From positions 3,376,001 through 3,440,000 of the forward strand of contig CAUEEP010000735.1 in NCBI GenBank assembly GCA_958450365.1: DNA of 64,000 bases, written 5' to 3'. Position numbers and translations under genes: made by a program. The notes under the pieces are model-generated. The model made no database searches, had not been told where the DNA came from, and saw only the letters and a list, made by a program, of their open reading frames with translations. This document shows positions 21,040-32,818 of this stretch, piece by piece. Source of the DNA: Mesorhabditis belari (taxonomy: Eukaryota; Nematoda; Chromadorea; Rhabditida; Rhabditidae). Within the stretch, counting starts at the first letter, position 1, and each line of letters begins with the position of its first letter.

Positions 21040-21850
21040 TACACCCTTATCTGACCCGATTTCTCTTTCTCTTTTCTTTCTCTTTCTCTTTCCCTGCGCT
21101 TATTCATCAAGAGAAGAAAAGAAATAAAAAAACAAAAAAAAAGCAAAGAAAAGATTTTCGATAAATTGTTAAATTGAGTTGTCAAAATAAACAAAATCGT
21201 GAAAACGAAAATGACAAAAATTTTCTTTTGTGAAAATTGAAAATCTGATTGTTGGGAAACGTTGTGTGACATCCAGATAGGAGAAAAATCAGAAAAGTTT
21301 TTAGATTTTCTTATCAAAAGTTTAAGAAATTGATGAGTGCCTGAATGGTTGAATGACAAATGAAAAATTAGTGGCAACCCTGAGATTTAACCTTTCAGAA
21401 ATGTTACGTGACATCCAGATTGAGGAAAAATCAGAAAAGCTTTTAGATTTTCCGATCAAAACTTTAAGAAATTGATGAGTGCCTGAATTGTTGAATGACG
21501 AATGAAAAATTATTGATAACTCCAAGATTTAACTTTTCAGAAATGTTACGTGACATCCAGATTGAGGAGAAATCAGAAAAACTTTTAGATTTTCTGATCA
21601 AAACTTTAAGAAATTGATGAGTGCCTGAATTTTTGAGTGACAAATGAAAAATTATTGACATCCCAATGACTTAACCTTTTAGAAATGCTACGTGACATCC
21701 AGTTTTAAGAAAAAGATGAAAAGAACCTCAATCTGATAGCTTAATTTCTGAAAATCGTTGAGTCATCGATTCACTTGATAAGCGGCGGAAAATAAAAATT
21801 CCAATAAGGCAGAAATTTCTAGTGACATCCAACTAAGAGACTAAAGCTTA
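21040..21850 (+). repeat. Repeat family D (GTGACATCCAGATWGAGG, about 140 bp), block 1
   Basis: About four tandem units contain AACCTTTCAGAAATGTTACG, TGACATCCAGATTGAGGAAA, and AAATTGATGAGTGCCTGAAT. Blocks 2 and 3 are at 22370-22880 and 23590-24390. Minus-strand open frames through it are repeats of one another and are not genes. Confidence 0.85.
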
Positions 21851-22370
21851 AAAATAATATTATTACATCAGCCAAACATCCGGAATTTGGGGGAACTCTG
21901 TTTTTCACTTTGAGCATGCCGCTTTGATAAGCCGTTTACAATGGGAACAGCAAATAATCGAGAAGAATGGAATATATTGAGAAAAAGAAAACCGATATTG
22001 AAATCTGGATGATTTGAATGATTTGGTGAGAAATTTTCGTGAAAATCGAGATTTTATGCAGAAAAGTGGTTGAATCATTTTTCTGATGATGGCAAAAATG
22101 ATGAGATTTGCTGGAAAGATGATAGAGATTCTATTGGAAATGGAATTGTTCCAAAGATAGCCAAGGTAGCTCCGCCCTGCCTTTGCCTTAGCCTTAGATC
22201 GAATGCAACTACCCACCCTTGGGTAATTAAACCGGCTAGGGTAGTCTTTTCAAAACTATCTGGAGGGCCCGTGTGCCAGAAATTGCGCGATTGCCTCGCA
22301 CTTCAAAGAACGCACAAAGAACATTATTATTCGTTATTTTTTGTTTCTTGATCATGCCAAGAAATTTTCT
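21850..22370. other. Non-repeat stretch with an SL1-like 16-mer
   Basis: No gene is supported. A minus-strand frame (21905-22216) has a hydrophobic stretch but no family match or splice context. On the minus strand at 22233-22218 is GGTTTAATTACCCAAG, identical to the first 16 nt of nematode SL1. Confidence 0.5.
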
Positions 22371-22880
22371 GTCGTGAAAACTGAATATTTGTTTGTTGGA
22401 AAACGTTGTGTGACATCCAGATAGGAGAAAAATTAGAAAAACTTTTATATTTTCCTATCAAAACCCCAAGAATTTGATGAGTACCTGAATGGCGGATTGA
22501 CCGATGAAAAATTAGTGGCAACCCTGAGATTCAACCTTTCAGAAATGTTACATGACATCCAGATAGGAGAAAAATCAGAAAAGTTTTTAGATTTTCCCAT
22601 AAAAACCCCAAGAATTTGATGAGTGCCTGAATGGCTGATTGACCGATGAAAAATTAGTGGCAACCTCAAGATCTAACCTTTCAGAAATGTTGTGTGACAT
22701 CCAGATTGAGGAAAGATCAGAAAAGTTTTTAGATTTTCGCACAAAAAACCCAAGAATTTGATGAGTGCCTGAATGGTTGAATGACTAATAAAAAATTAGT
22801 GACAACCCAAAGACTTAACCTTTCAGAAATGTTACATGACATCCAGATCTAAGAAAAAAAATGAAAAAAAGATGCTTTTT
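22370..22880 (+). repeat. Repeat family D, block 2
   Basis: About four units of the GTGACATCCAGAT family. Between this and block 3 (22880-23590) I see a GAATGAGAATGAGAA simple run near 23310 and otherwise unremarkable AT-rich DNA. Confidence 0.8.
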
Positions 22881-23589
22881 CGTTTCCTGTAAACTAGACC
22901 AGGTCAGGCTAGACTTCGGGATGTCAGTTTCAAGTCAGGGGGTTGAGTGAATTGAGAAGAAGTGGTTTTCCAATGGTCAGGGTTTATCGACTTGAAGTTA
23001 GGTTAGGACAGAGCAACCAGAATGCAAATAGAAAGCGATGATTGATAGGAATCAATTCAGAGGCAATTCAGCTAGAGTAGTTAGATTAGTCAAAGGAATC
23101 AAAGTTAGATCTGAAAAGGAGATCTCAAAAAGATCAGCTTTAGTCCTATTAGGGTTAAATAAACAATCAAAATAAGTAGCTAATCGATTGAGTTTGGATA
23201 ATCAAATATTCGATGAAAGAGAGAGAATCTGGCTGTAGGATTGATGTGAAAATTGGAAAATTGGAAAGCCTGCACTTATCTCTTTTGGATAGCAAAGAGA
23301 ATGATCCTAAAATGAGAATGAGAATGAGAATGAGAAGAGAAGAGAAGAAAAGAAAAGAAAAGAGAAGAGATGAAAAGGCGAATTTCCATCAAAATCCGGC
23401 TCTTTTTCCCGGATCAAATCAGGCTACCATTGCTGAAACGATTAGATATTTAAAAGTATCAATTCAATGATCAGCTAGGCTAGCGTTAGATAGCTGAGGA
23501 TCAGGGTCAAACTAGATTAAGGACCTAGACTAGCTCGAGCACTTCTAGGGACAATTGACAGTGATTTCTGTCCAGTGACCTGGACAGTG

Positions 23590-24390
23590 ACTTGGACAGA
23601 AATTATTGACAACCCAAAGATCTAACCTTTTAGAAATGTTACGTGACATCCAGATCTAGGAAAAAGATGAAAAGAACCTCAATCTGATAGCTAAATCTCT
23701 GAAAAACGTTGAGTCATTGAACGCTTGATAAAGCAGTGGAAATTATTGACAACCTCAAGATCTAACCTTTCAGAAATGTTGTGTGACATCCAGATAAAGG
23801 AAAAAACAAAAAAGTTTTTCGATTTTCCTATCAAAACCCCAAGAATTTGATGAGTGCCTGAATGGCTGATTGACCGATGAAAAATTAGTGGCAACCCTGA
23901 GATTTAACCTTTCAGAAATGTTACGTGACATCCAGATTGAGGAAAAATCAGAAAAGCTTTTAGATTTTCCGATCAAAAGTTTAAGAAATTGATGAGTGCC
24001 TGAATTGTTGAATGACGAATGAAAAATTATTGATAACTCCAAGATTTAACCTTTCAGAAAACTTGTGTGACATCCAGATAGAGGAAAGATGAGAAAAGTT
24101 TTTCGTTTTTTTCTATCAAAACCCCAAGAATTTGATGAGTGCCTGAATGGCTGAACGAATAATGAAAAATTAATGACAATCTTAGGATTTAACCTTTCAG
24201 AAATGTTACGTGACATCCAGTTCTAACAAAAAGATGAAAAGAACCTCAATCTGATAGCTTAATTTCTGAAAATCGTTGAGTCATCGATTCACTTGATAAG
24301 CGGCGAAAATTTTCACAGCAATCAAAATTTCAATAAGGCAGAAATTTCTAGTGACATCCAACTAAGAGACTAAAAGCTTAAAAATCATAC
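23590..24390 (+). repeat. Repeat family D, block 3
   Basis: About six units. The final unit (AAATCGTTGAGTCATCGATT...GTGACATCCAACTAAGAGAC) matches the end of block 1 almost base for base, so whole blocks have been copied. Confidence 0.8.
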
Positions 24391-25250
24391 TATAATTTCA
24401 GGAATTCGCGAGAAATTTGAGGGAACTCTGTTTTCCTTTTTGAAACGTGAAAAAACATCAAAATCACACTGAAACAAAGCTCGTGATTTAAAAGATTTCT
24501 CTCAAAATTTGATCCAATTGATTAGAGGTGAGATTGATTAATGAAAATTTGCAGGAAAATGGAAAATAAAGAATTCTTTGGACTAGAGAGGTTTTGTTTA
24601 TGATTTTTGGAGGAAAAAAAGACATTGGATAAACTGAGTGATTAAAAATTGTGTAATTGAACCGAGTGAGAGCTTTAAGAAGATCAAAAATGGAATAAGG
24701 AATGGGAAGAATGTCAAAAAAAAAAGCTAAAAAACGATCGAAAAGCCGGTCAACTTTGACCCTCGTTTTCTCGGTGTTCTTACAGGTGATTACCCCAAAA
24801 AAACTACACTTTTCTCTAGCCAAATTTTATGAGGATTCTTTTGAAATCAACCGTAAGTCGATCAGAGGCCTGGAAGTCGAGATATAAACGATCAAAGTTG
24901 ACCGGTTTTCGATGTGGCTTGGATTCCATTTTTTGCTTTTTTGCTGATTTTATAGGCATGACTTATAACTTTTAGAAAAAGAAAAGAAAGAAAGGAAGGG
25001 AGAGAAAGAAAGAGAAAGAGAAAGAAAGGGAAGTTTGCTATCCTGATCAGAGCCAAGCCAAGATCAGTCAAAATAGCAAAATGAGTCTAGAATCAAGAGT
25101 CTAGAGCCAATCCTTGCCTTGCCTAGGTAAGGACAGACTGGACAAAATCAAGATCTGGACATGGACAAGATCTGGCTGATCTTTAGGCTCTGGATCTAAG
25201 GCCAGACAGACCAGATTTCTGACCACATAATAGGTCTTGAACGACTCTGA
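24390..25250. other. AT-rich stretch, no gene seen
   Basis: It contains a reverse SL1-like motif (GTGTAATTGAACCGA near 24650) and a GAAA-rich run at 24975-25030. Short open frames near 24490-24890 have no family features. Confidence 0.5.
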
Positions 25251-25254
25251 ACGA

Positions 25255-25525
25255 GCTGAGCTAATGCTAACAGCTAACAGATAACAGTTAACAGCTAACA
25301 AGCTAACAACTAAAAGCTAACAGCTAACTAGCCGACTAGATAACAGCTAACTAGCTAACAGCTAACAGCTAACAGCTACAGCTAACAGCTAACAGCTACA
25401 GCTAACAGCTAACAGCTACAGCTACAGCTAACAGCTACAGCTAACAGCTACAGCTAACAGCTACAGCTAACAGCTAACAGCTACAGCTAACAAGCTAACA
25501 AGCTAACAGCTAACAGGCTAACTTC
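25255..25525 (+). repeat. AGCTAACAGCTAC minisatellite
   Basis: Dense tandem AGCTAAC/AGCTAC units of 6-7 bp, about 270 bp long. It is followed at 25745-25825 by a (GAAA)n microsatellite. Confidence 0.9.
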
Positions 25526-25757
25526 AGGGTAAACCAAAAGCTATCAACGAATCTTTGCTTGCTTGCTCTTGCTTGCCTGCTTTAGCAAATCTACTAAAAC
25601 AATTTTCAACTAAAACCAAAGACTAGTTATCGGGAACTTGTGTATCTTTCTATCCTAGCCGAGTAAAAGTATCCAATGACAAAAAGTGAGACAAAGTATT
25701 TAAAGAAAAAGAAAGAAAAAGAAGTAAAAAGGCTAACATTTGTCGATCTCAAAGAGC

Positions 25758-25790
<33 letters not shown>

Positions 25791-26339
25791 AGAAAGAAAG
25801 AAAGAAGAAAGAAAGAAAGAAAAAAGATTTCTAAGTTGTAATTTTCCAAAAAATCTTGCTTAAAACTGGAATTTAGGTTAAATTTTAATGTTTTTATAAA
25901 ATGTTTTGAAAAGATTTCCAATTGAATGGTTAAATTTTGACAAAACGTTGATGTTGATGTTGTTGGATTTGGAAATGTTGATAATTATTATTGAATAATG
26001 AATAGGAAAATGGGAAAAGGGACAAAGAATCATCTAGAAAAGGTTTGAAAATTTTTAGAGCTCTGGTTAAGCTGATAAAGATTAAAAATCTAATGAAATC
26101 TTTTGATTAGCTAAGCTGGAATTTGCTGGATTGGCTTGGAATTCGAAAACTAAAAGAACTAAATGGGAGAGTTGAGATTGAGACTTGATAATAACATAAA
26201 GAGATGGACAAAGAGCAAAGAAAGATGGGGAAAGATGGTGACAATCATCACAGTGTGAGGAGTGTTCGAAAGGGGAACGATCGATCGATAACGGCTCACA
26301 GAGAATGGGGAGAGAGTAAAGATATAGACACTCCTTCGT

Positions 26340-26560
26340 TCAACTCTCTCTCCTTTGCTGACTCTCTTCTTTCCCTTCTTCTCCTCTTCTTTCCCTTCTT
26401 CTCTTCTCCTTTCCCTTCTTCTCTTCTTCTTTCCCTTCTTCTCTTCTTCTTTCCCTACCTCTCTTCTTCTTTCTCTTCTTCTTTCTCTTCTTCTCTTCTT
26501 CTTTCTCTTCTTCTCTTCTTCTTTGTCTTCTTCTCTTCTTCTTTCCCTTCCTCTCTTCAT
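26340..26560 (+). repeat. TTCTTCTCTTCTTTCCC polypyrimidine tract
   Basis: About 220 bp of nearly pure pyrimidine on the plus strand, with a smaller related tract at 26828-26885. Long Lys/Arg/Glu-rich minus-strand and Ser/Phe/Leu-rich plus-strand frames across it are composition artefacts. Confidence 0.9.
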
Positions 26561-26699
26561 TCTCCTGTTATAAGAAATCGTTTTGAGCGAAGTGTCCCCA
26601 CTCACAGTTCTAGTTTCCTTTAGCTAACAATAACTTTCATCAGTTCAATGCCATGGAACATGAGAAAAACTAGTAACTAGTAACTAGACAAGAAATCAA

Positions 26700-27120
26700 C
26701 AACAGCATCTACTCTCCAAGTAAACAATGTACTCGATCAATGCTTCTTCTGGCATAAAGCTGTTGATCGAAAATCCCTGTCTTACTATGAATTGATTCAA
26801 CCATCTCTCTGATACCGCAAACTCCTTCTTTCCTTCTTCTTTCCCTTCCTCTCTTCTTCTTTCCTTCTCTTCCTCTCTTCTTCTTCTTGCCACATTAACT
26901 TAGCTTGCTTTTGAATCATCTTTCGAGTCACACGCATCTTCGTATTACATCTTTGGCACTTTCTCAAATCCAAACAGTTAGCTCTTTGGCAACTTTGGCA
27001 ACGACAACCGAGTTTTCATCTACCACCTTTGATCCGTTTTGCTCCCTTTCCTTTTTCGTTGCATTGCTGAAGATTTTGTCATCTTGTTGCACCATTGCTG
27101 AAGATTTTGTCGACTAATTC
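26700..27120 (-). pseudogene. Fragment resembling a CENP-B-type helix-turn-helix (pogo/Tigger-like)
   Basis: The minus strand near 26830-26715 reads EFAVSERWLNQFIVRQGFS, the pattern of CENP-B-type DNA-binding domains in pogo/Tigger transposases. Just upstream (about 26885-26955) a frame reads KCQRCNTKMRVTRKMIQKQA. Stops and a GAAGAA tract interrupt it, and no DDE domain is visible. I infer a decayed transposon, but it could be a broken host gene. Confidence 0.4.
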
Positions 27121-27164
27121 CGAATTTCCTCGCTGTCCTTCATTTTTTCAGTCAATCCAATCGC

Positions 27165-27795
27165 GGAGAGCATCAGCAAGGATCGGTGAGCATAGGCAAG
27201 CATAGGCAAGCATCGACGAGCATCAGCAAGCATTTGTGAGCATCGGCAAGCATCAACAAGCATCGGTGAGCATCAGCAAGGATCGGTAAGCATCGGTGAG
27301 CATCAACAGGCATCGGCCAACATTGGTGAGCATCAGCAAGGATCGGTAAGCATCGGTGAGCATCAGCAAGCATCGGTAAGCATCAGCAAGCATCAAAAAG
27401 CATCGGCAAGCATTAGCAAACATTGGTGAGCATCAGCAGGCATCGGTCAGCATTGGTGAGCATCAGCAAGGATCAGCAAGGATCGGTAAGCATCGGTGAG
27501 CATCAGCAGGCATCGGCCAGCATTGGTGAGCATCAGCAAGGATCGGTAAGCATCGGTAAGCATCAGCAGGCATCGGCCAGCATCAGCAAGCATCAAAAAG
27601 CATCGGCAAGCATTAGCAAACATTGGTGAGCATCAGCAGGCATCGGTCAGCATTGGTGAGCATCAGCAAGGATCGGTAAGCATCAGCAAGCATCAGCAAG
27701 CATCGGTAAGCATCAGCAAGCATCAGAAAGCATCGGCAAGCATCAGCAAACATTGGTGAGCATCAACAAGGATCGGCAAGCATCGGCGGCGAGCA
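27165..27795 (+). repeat. 10-bp minisatellite GCATCAGCAA/GCATCGGTGA
   Basis: Over 60 tandem 10-mers alternate GCATCAGCAA, GGATCGGTAA, GCATCGGTGA and GCATCGGCCA, with higher-order repeats of 50-100 bp. Period 10 is held almost without slippage. The open frames on both strands are a consequence. Confidence 0.92.
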
Positions 27796-28885
27796 AAACA
27801 CATCAAAGATATTCTATCAATGTTGTACCGACATTAAAACATCTCCTTCATTGCCAGTTGTTCCGAATGCGAGTCGTTTGACGATCTCTAAAGAAAAAAA
27901 ATTATTTGTGTAAAAGAGATACATAAATTATTAAGAAACAACAAAAAAATTTGAAATTGGGAAAAAAGAAATTGAAATTGGTTAATAAAGTGTTGTTTTA
28001 AACGATAGAAAATCATAAAATCTTGCCAGAGAAATGCCAGAGAGATCATAGGATAAGTTTTGCACAATATTAGTTTCCCCGAAAGTGTGAAAGAGTTTCA
28101 ACTAAGCCTAACCAAGTCAAGTTTCAAAGAAAAGCCTCGGCCCTCCTCGGCCCTTTCAAAGGTCACTCGCTCGTCTTTCTGCCACGCCCGTCTCTCTCAT
28201 CCTCTTTTTGAGTCACTTAAGACCAGTCTAAGCTTCAGGGTGCCCCCAATTTCTCTTTACAATTGGTGTTCCTTTTGTTCCCTCTCTATTCCACAAAGTC
28301 GATGTAAACAAGCCGTCAACTACTCACACAGCTGCCAAATATTTAAATGGATCTATTCTCGATAAAAACTCGTGAATATGCTCACTCACTTTCAGCCTCA
28401 ATTCTCATGATTGCTGTGAGAAAAATAAAGAATTCAGGGCACTAGAAGGGCATTAGAAGGGCACTAGAAGGGCATTAGAAGGGTTGCGTTTGCAAGTAAA
28501 CAATGAGTCATTAGTTTCATTAGTTTACATGCCTTCCAGAACCCCCATTTTTTAAAATATTAACTGAAAATTCAATATAGAATTAGAATTTTTTGGCGTG
28601 AACCTAGTTCTCAACAAAACAAGTCTTATTTTTGAGTTTAAACGTTTAAATGAGTCTTTTTTTCAGCGAACTGGAGGTCACACTGTAGTTTAGTGAAAGA
28701 AAAGAGTAGATTAAAATACTTTGAATAAAAGTCAAGCATCTAGTTGGTTCATTTACGCAATCTGGCCTAGACCATGCTAATAATTGAATATCTTATCTAG
28801 AAACTCATTAATTTTAATTGGGTAACGATTTGCTATCAATTTGTCAGATTTTAGCTTGTCAATCCCCATAAAAGTTCGGCTTTCA
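27795..28885. other. Stretch before tRNA-Ala, no gene supported
   Basis: A 101-residue plus-strand frame at 28060-28365 has no recognisable features. A GGGCACTAGAAGGGCATTAG run is at 28435-28485. Motifs TGTGNNNTCCAG-like (CTGGAGGTCACACTG near 28670) and GGTTCATTTACGCAATCTGG (28748) are present. Confidence 0.5.
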
Positions 28886-28888
28886 TCC

Positions 28889-28960
28889 GGGGGTGTAGCT
28901 CAGTGGTAGAGCGCTCGCTTTGCATGCGAGAAGTCCAGGGTTCAAACCCCTGTTCCTCCA
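28889..28960 (+). tRNA. tRNA-Ala(TGC): tRNA-Ala (anticodon TGC)
   Basis: A 72-nt cloverleaf: 5' GGGGGTG against 3' TTCCTCC (five pairs counting wobble, then a mismatch and a wobble), A box TAGCTCAGTGGTAGAGCGC, anticodon stem CTCGC/GCGAG with loop TTTGCAT, T arm CAGGG-TTCAAAC-CCCTG, discriminator A. The CCA is not a separate tail. It closely matches eukaryotic tRNA-Ala. It is the only tRNA in the window I would call intact, and it sits alone between minisatellites. Confidence 0.92.
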
Positions 28961-29029
28961 AAGTTTTTGCATTTTCTCGAAAATTCTTTTCTTTTGACGA
29001 TTCTGGAATGGATTCTAGGCGCTGGGTTA

Positions 29030-29490
29030 GCTAACCAGGACAGGAAAGGACCATGACTAGAGCCTAGTTAGATAACCAGGACAGGACGATGACTAGATCC
29101 AAGTTAGCTATCCAGGAGAGGACAGGACCATGACTGGAGCCAAGTTAGCTATCCAGGAGAGGACAGGACCATGACTAGAGCCTAGTTAGCTATCCAGGAG
29201 AGGACAGGACATGACTAGAGCCTAGTTAGATAACCAGGCAGGCGATGCAGACCAAGTTAGCTATCCAGGGGGAGACCATGACTAGAGCCTAGTTAGCTAT
29301 CCAGGAGAGGACAGGACATGACTAGAGCCTAGTTAGCTATCCAGAAGAGGACAGGACATGACTAGAGCCTAGTTAGATAACCAGGACAGGACGATGACTA
29401 GAGCCAAGTTAGCTATCCAGGAGAGGACAGGACCATGACTAGAGCCTAGTTAGCTATCCAGGAGAGGACAGGACCATGACTAGAGGCGGG
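29030..29490 (+). repeat. Minisatellite GTTAGCTATCCAGGAGAGGACAGGAC (about 43 bp), copy 1
   Basis: About ten units of 35-45 bp combine CATGACTAGAGCCTAGTTAG with CTATCCAGGAGAGGACAGGA. The array starts about 70 bp after tRNA-Ala. The same array follows the truncated tRNA-Ala copy at 40085-40395. Confidence 0.9.
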
Positions 29491-29911
29491 CCAGCTTCGA
29501 TAAAACGAATGCTTCAATATAAAGAACACTTAGAACACATTCTGTATACCGTAAAAACTCTAATAGAACGACCCTCTATAGGAGCGTCGTGTAGTCTAAG
29601 TTGACTCTCAAACAAACGATCATATCTCAACACCAGTACGTTTATTTCTTTGCGTTTAGGTATCAAATTAAAGAAGAGAAAATGGGTAATTTTTTAAGAT
29701 ATAATGCAGATTTTTAGCATTAACCAGTGCTTAGAAAAAATGATTGAAAAATGGCAAAAAAGAGCCGATTTTCATTGTGTGAAATGAAGTGAAATGAAAT
29801 GAACAAAATGCAATCAAAAGCATATAGATTGGATGACTTAAAAGAAAGTTATGGCAAGCCAAACGACCTAGTTGCACAAATAACCCTGTTGTGCAAAAAA
29901 AATCAAGCTGG

Positions 29912-30028
29912 CAGTTCGCTGGAAGTGTCACGGAGTTGTTTTTCGAATTCTAAAAGGGGAAACTGCCGAGATCAACTACGATGATGAAGAAAAGTGGAAA
30001 GCCGAAGTGTTGAATTGTTTGGCTTAAT
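29912..30028 (+). pseudogene. Possible exon remnant ending GETAEINYDDEEKWKAEV
   Basis: A frame reading KLAVRWKCHGVVFRILKGE, then TAEINYDDEEKWKAEVLN and CLA, stop. It looks like coding sequence by composition but matches no family I know. The start AAGCTGGCAGTTCGCTGG recurs at 30917-30936 in a different continuation. No donor or acceptor was identified. Confidence 0.3.
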
Positions 30029-30610
30029 CAATTAATCGTTTGACTCAATCAATCAATAGTTTGGCTCAATCAATCCATCGTTTGGTTCAATCGATCCATC
30101 GTTTGGTTCAATCAATCAATCGTTTAGCTTAATCGATCAATCGTTTGGCTCAATCAATCAATCGTTTAGCTTAATCAATTAATCGTTTGGCTCAATCGAT
30201 CCATCGTTTGGCTCAATCAATCAATAGTTTGGCTCAATCGATCCATCGTTTGGTTCAATCAATCAATCGTTTAGCTTAATCGATCAATCGTTTGGCTCAA
30301 TCAATCAATCGTTTAGCTTAATCAATTAATCGTTTGGCTCAATCGATCCATCGTTTGGCTCAATCAATCAATAGTTTGGCTCAATCGATCCATCGTTTGG
30401 TTCAATCAATCAATCGTTTAGCTTAATCGATCAATCGTTTGGCTCAATTAATCAATCGTTTGGCTTAATCAATTAATCGTTTGGCTCAATCGATCGGCTC
30501 AATAGATCAATCGTTTAGCTTAATCGATCAATCGTTTGGCTCAATCAATCAATCGTTTGGCTCAATCAATCAATAGCTTGGCTCAATCAATCAATCGTTT
30601 GACTTTGAAT
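30010..30610 (+). repeat. 20-bp satellite TTTGGCTCAATCAATCAATCG
   Basis: Nearly 30 tandem units of 20 bp with variants TTAGCTTAATCGATCAATCG and a 160-bp higher-order period. It separates the two KLAVRW-like coding remnants. Confidence 0.92.
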
Positions 30611-30687
30611 AAGCGAATACTCGATCAATCAACTTTGAACGGCTGAAACGGCTCAATCCAATTACGATCAACAATTTCAACAATTCT

Positions 30688-30975
30688 TAGGAAGAAATTG
30701 AAGCAATCGATGAAGCAGCAAAAAGAGCAAGATTGAAGACGAGTACCAATCAATCAAAGAGTTTGTGCTTATTTGGAGCAAATGCGAAGCCCAAACGAAT
30801 GTGTCAACACATCAAGAGATCTGCTTCAAGAGAAATCTTCAAGAGAAATGGCAATCTGCTTCAAGAAAAAGCGATAGAGTTGACAATTGTGGCTTTGAAA
30901 GAATCAGCGATTTTCAAGTTGGCAGTTCGCTGGATAAATTCAGGAAGTGTCACGAAGTTGTTTTTCAACTCGTGA
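30688..30975 (+). pseudogene. Unrecognised coding-like frame, possible gene remnant
   Basis: An open frame runs from about 30688 (EEIEAIDEAAKRARLKTST) through HIKRSASREIFKRNGNL and ELTIVALKESAIFKLAVRW to a stop at 30975. It is Lys/Arg/Glu-rich and helical in style. I do not recognise it and make no function call. The shared AAGTTGGCAGTTCGCTGG with 29912 implies a local duplication split by the satellite. Confidence 0.3.
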
Positions 30976-31335
30976 CGTGAATTTTTCAATTTGTTGCTGC
31001 TTGTCGTTTTCCATTGTTGTTTTCAAAATAGATTTGTTAACTTTTGTCTAGTAAATTAGTGAAAAAGCAATGCTTATTTGTTTCTAAACGATGAATTTCG
31101 ATTAAATGTAATTGCCAAAAAGGTGGAGATAGATATCTCTAACAAAATCGATAGCTGACCTTTTAAAAATTAGCAATGCATTCCAGAACCCGTTAAAAGA
31201 AGAGAGTTTTTGAGATTTCTCAAATTAAAACCTATTTTATTGGTTTGAGCTTGAATTGTGATCTATTTTGTGATCTACTTCTGATGATTGATCATTCTGA
31301 TGACTGTGATCTGCCTCTGATGACTATAATCTATT

Positions 31336-31857
31336 ATTGGGTTGGGGAGAATGAGTCGGCGCCAAACTTTAAAGGGACTCTTTGCACACATAAAGCCTTC
31401 TTTAAACATACGTTTGGTTTCATCAAAAGGATCCACTATTTCTCTACAAAATCACTTTTGAGAGATTCCACAAAGCTTTTCTTTCGTGGAGTTTATGAAC
31501 TTCGAAACGCAGCTGGTTAAAATGGCAAAGAGTCCGACTCATCATTTGAACAGTTTCTTTCACATAAACCTTCTTTGGTGTTTATATAAAAAAGATAGAG
31601 CACATTCAATTACTTAAGTTGCCAAATTTGCAGGAAGATCCCACCAATGGTTTTTTCTAGATGACAGTTTGTAGTTTTTGTGAAAAAATTGCTTTTTCTT
31701 GAGCGGAGGCGCTGTTTGAATTTTCTTTTAAATGTGATTTTGTAGAGAATTAGTTAACCATTCTACTCATATCAAACGCATATTATTTGACGAAGTCGAA
31801 TAGAAATTTTAGACATTTTTTTGATTCTCGGCGCCGACTCATTCTCCCCAACCCAAT
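31336..31857. mobile_element. Non-autonomous TIR element (about 520 bp), TA-flanked
   Basis: Perfect terminal inverted repeats of about 27 bp begin TTGGGTTGGGGAGAATGAGT and continue CGGCGCC at both ends (31336 and 31831-31857). TA dinucleotides flank both ends. There is no transposase frame. The TIR style and TA target suggest Tc1/mariner superfamily mobilisation (inference). Its right TA is also the left TA of the adjoining mariner. Confidence 0.85.
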
Positions 31858-32818
31858 AGGTTGTCCAGTTATAAATGTGCGTTTGAAGATAACAACTCTT
31901 TATTTTAAAATCAACAGTTTAACAGCTCAATCAACAATATATTCACCATTTGTTAACAATATTTGTTTCCATCTTCCATGCAAAGAATGAATTCCCTTGG
32001 CGTCAAAAATTGGCTTGTCGGCTTCTTTGATTTTGTTAACTAATCGAATCCGGCAATGATTTAGTGATGCAAAGAAGTCGGCTAACCATTTTTCGACCTC
32101 TTGAACATCTTTGAACCTGTTTCCAGCCAAATGGTTTCGCATTGAGCAAAATAAATGGTAATCCGAGGGAGAAATATCCGGAGAATATGGCGGATGCGAG
32201 AGAGGTTCCCAGTCCATCTCGGTTCGTCTCGATCTCGGTTCAGACCGCCATAGTGACACGAGTAGCTTTCCTGGCATTGCTGAAAAGATGAGGAACCAAT
32301 TTCCCTTCTCGGCTTGTTTTCCCCAATTGATGTAAATGCTCGAAAATTGTTTGAGGGCGTTTCTTAATTTCGTAAATATTTCCGCAAGTTCATGTGTAGT
32401 TTGTCGAGGATCAATTTCGATTGTCTGCTTCAGTACTGCATTATCAATCGCAGGAGGCCGTTGTTGGTGGCTGTGATCTTCCAAAGATCTCCTTCTCGAA
32501 ATCGTTGAAACCATCAGCGACACTGGCTTTCCGAAATAGCATCTTCGCCAAATACTTTGCAGAGGTCTTGATGAGATTCAGTAGTGTTTTTGCGCAATTT
32601 GAAGTCATACCAAAGACTGGCACGAAGGCGAAACTTCGTCTCGGTCATCTAAACACGGAAATTAAATCAAAAATGAATTAGTTTAATGTCAAAAACACGA
32701 AAAGTTGTAATAAATAAGAAATCTTGAACAGCATATAGAGAATGGGGTTTGATAAAATTGTATAGCCCTAAGGTATGCTGTTCAAGAGCAGGCGCGCATT
32801 CATAACTGGACAACCTAA
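31858..32818 (-). mobile_element. mariner-like transposon, about 950 bp, internally deleted
   Basis: TIRs read AGGTTGTCCAGTTATAAATG at 31860 and the inverted CATAACTGGACAACCT at the right end, flanked by TA. Its only gene is the disabled transposase below. The length is shorter than the roughly 1.3 kb usual for mariner, consistent with loss of the middle of the transposase. Confidence 0.9.
31927..32648 (-). pseudogene. mariner transposase, disabled
   Basis: The minus-strand frame starts MTETKFRLRASLWYDFKLRK, a typical mariner N terminus. A TGA replaces the expected Trp after ESQCR, and a frame change follows. The later frame (32523-31927) has the RQTTHELAEIF linker, then jumps to HPPYSPDISPSDYHLF (third catalytic Asp context), FKDVQEVEKWL and GEYIVD at the end. 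The segment with the first catalytic Asp and the HDNARPH-type second motif is absent or unrecognisable. It cannot encode an active enzyme. Confidence 0.9.

Noticed and set aside
21905..22216. Minus-strand frame with hydrophobic stretch, considered as a chemoreceptor exon
   Set aside because: Only one weak membrane-like segment, no acceptor/donor fit, no further exons.
26159..26623. Lys/Arg/Glu-rich (-) and Ser/Phe-rich (+) frames of about 140 aa
   Set aside because: Both come from a polypyrimidine tract.
27165..27795. Possible CRISPR-like array
   Set aside because: Units are contiguous 10-mers without unique spacers, in a eukaryotic genome.
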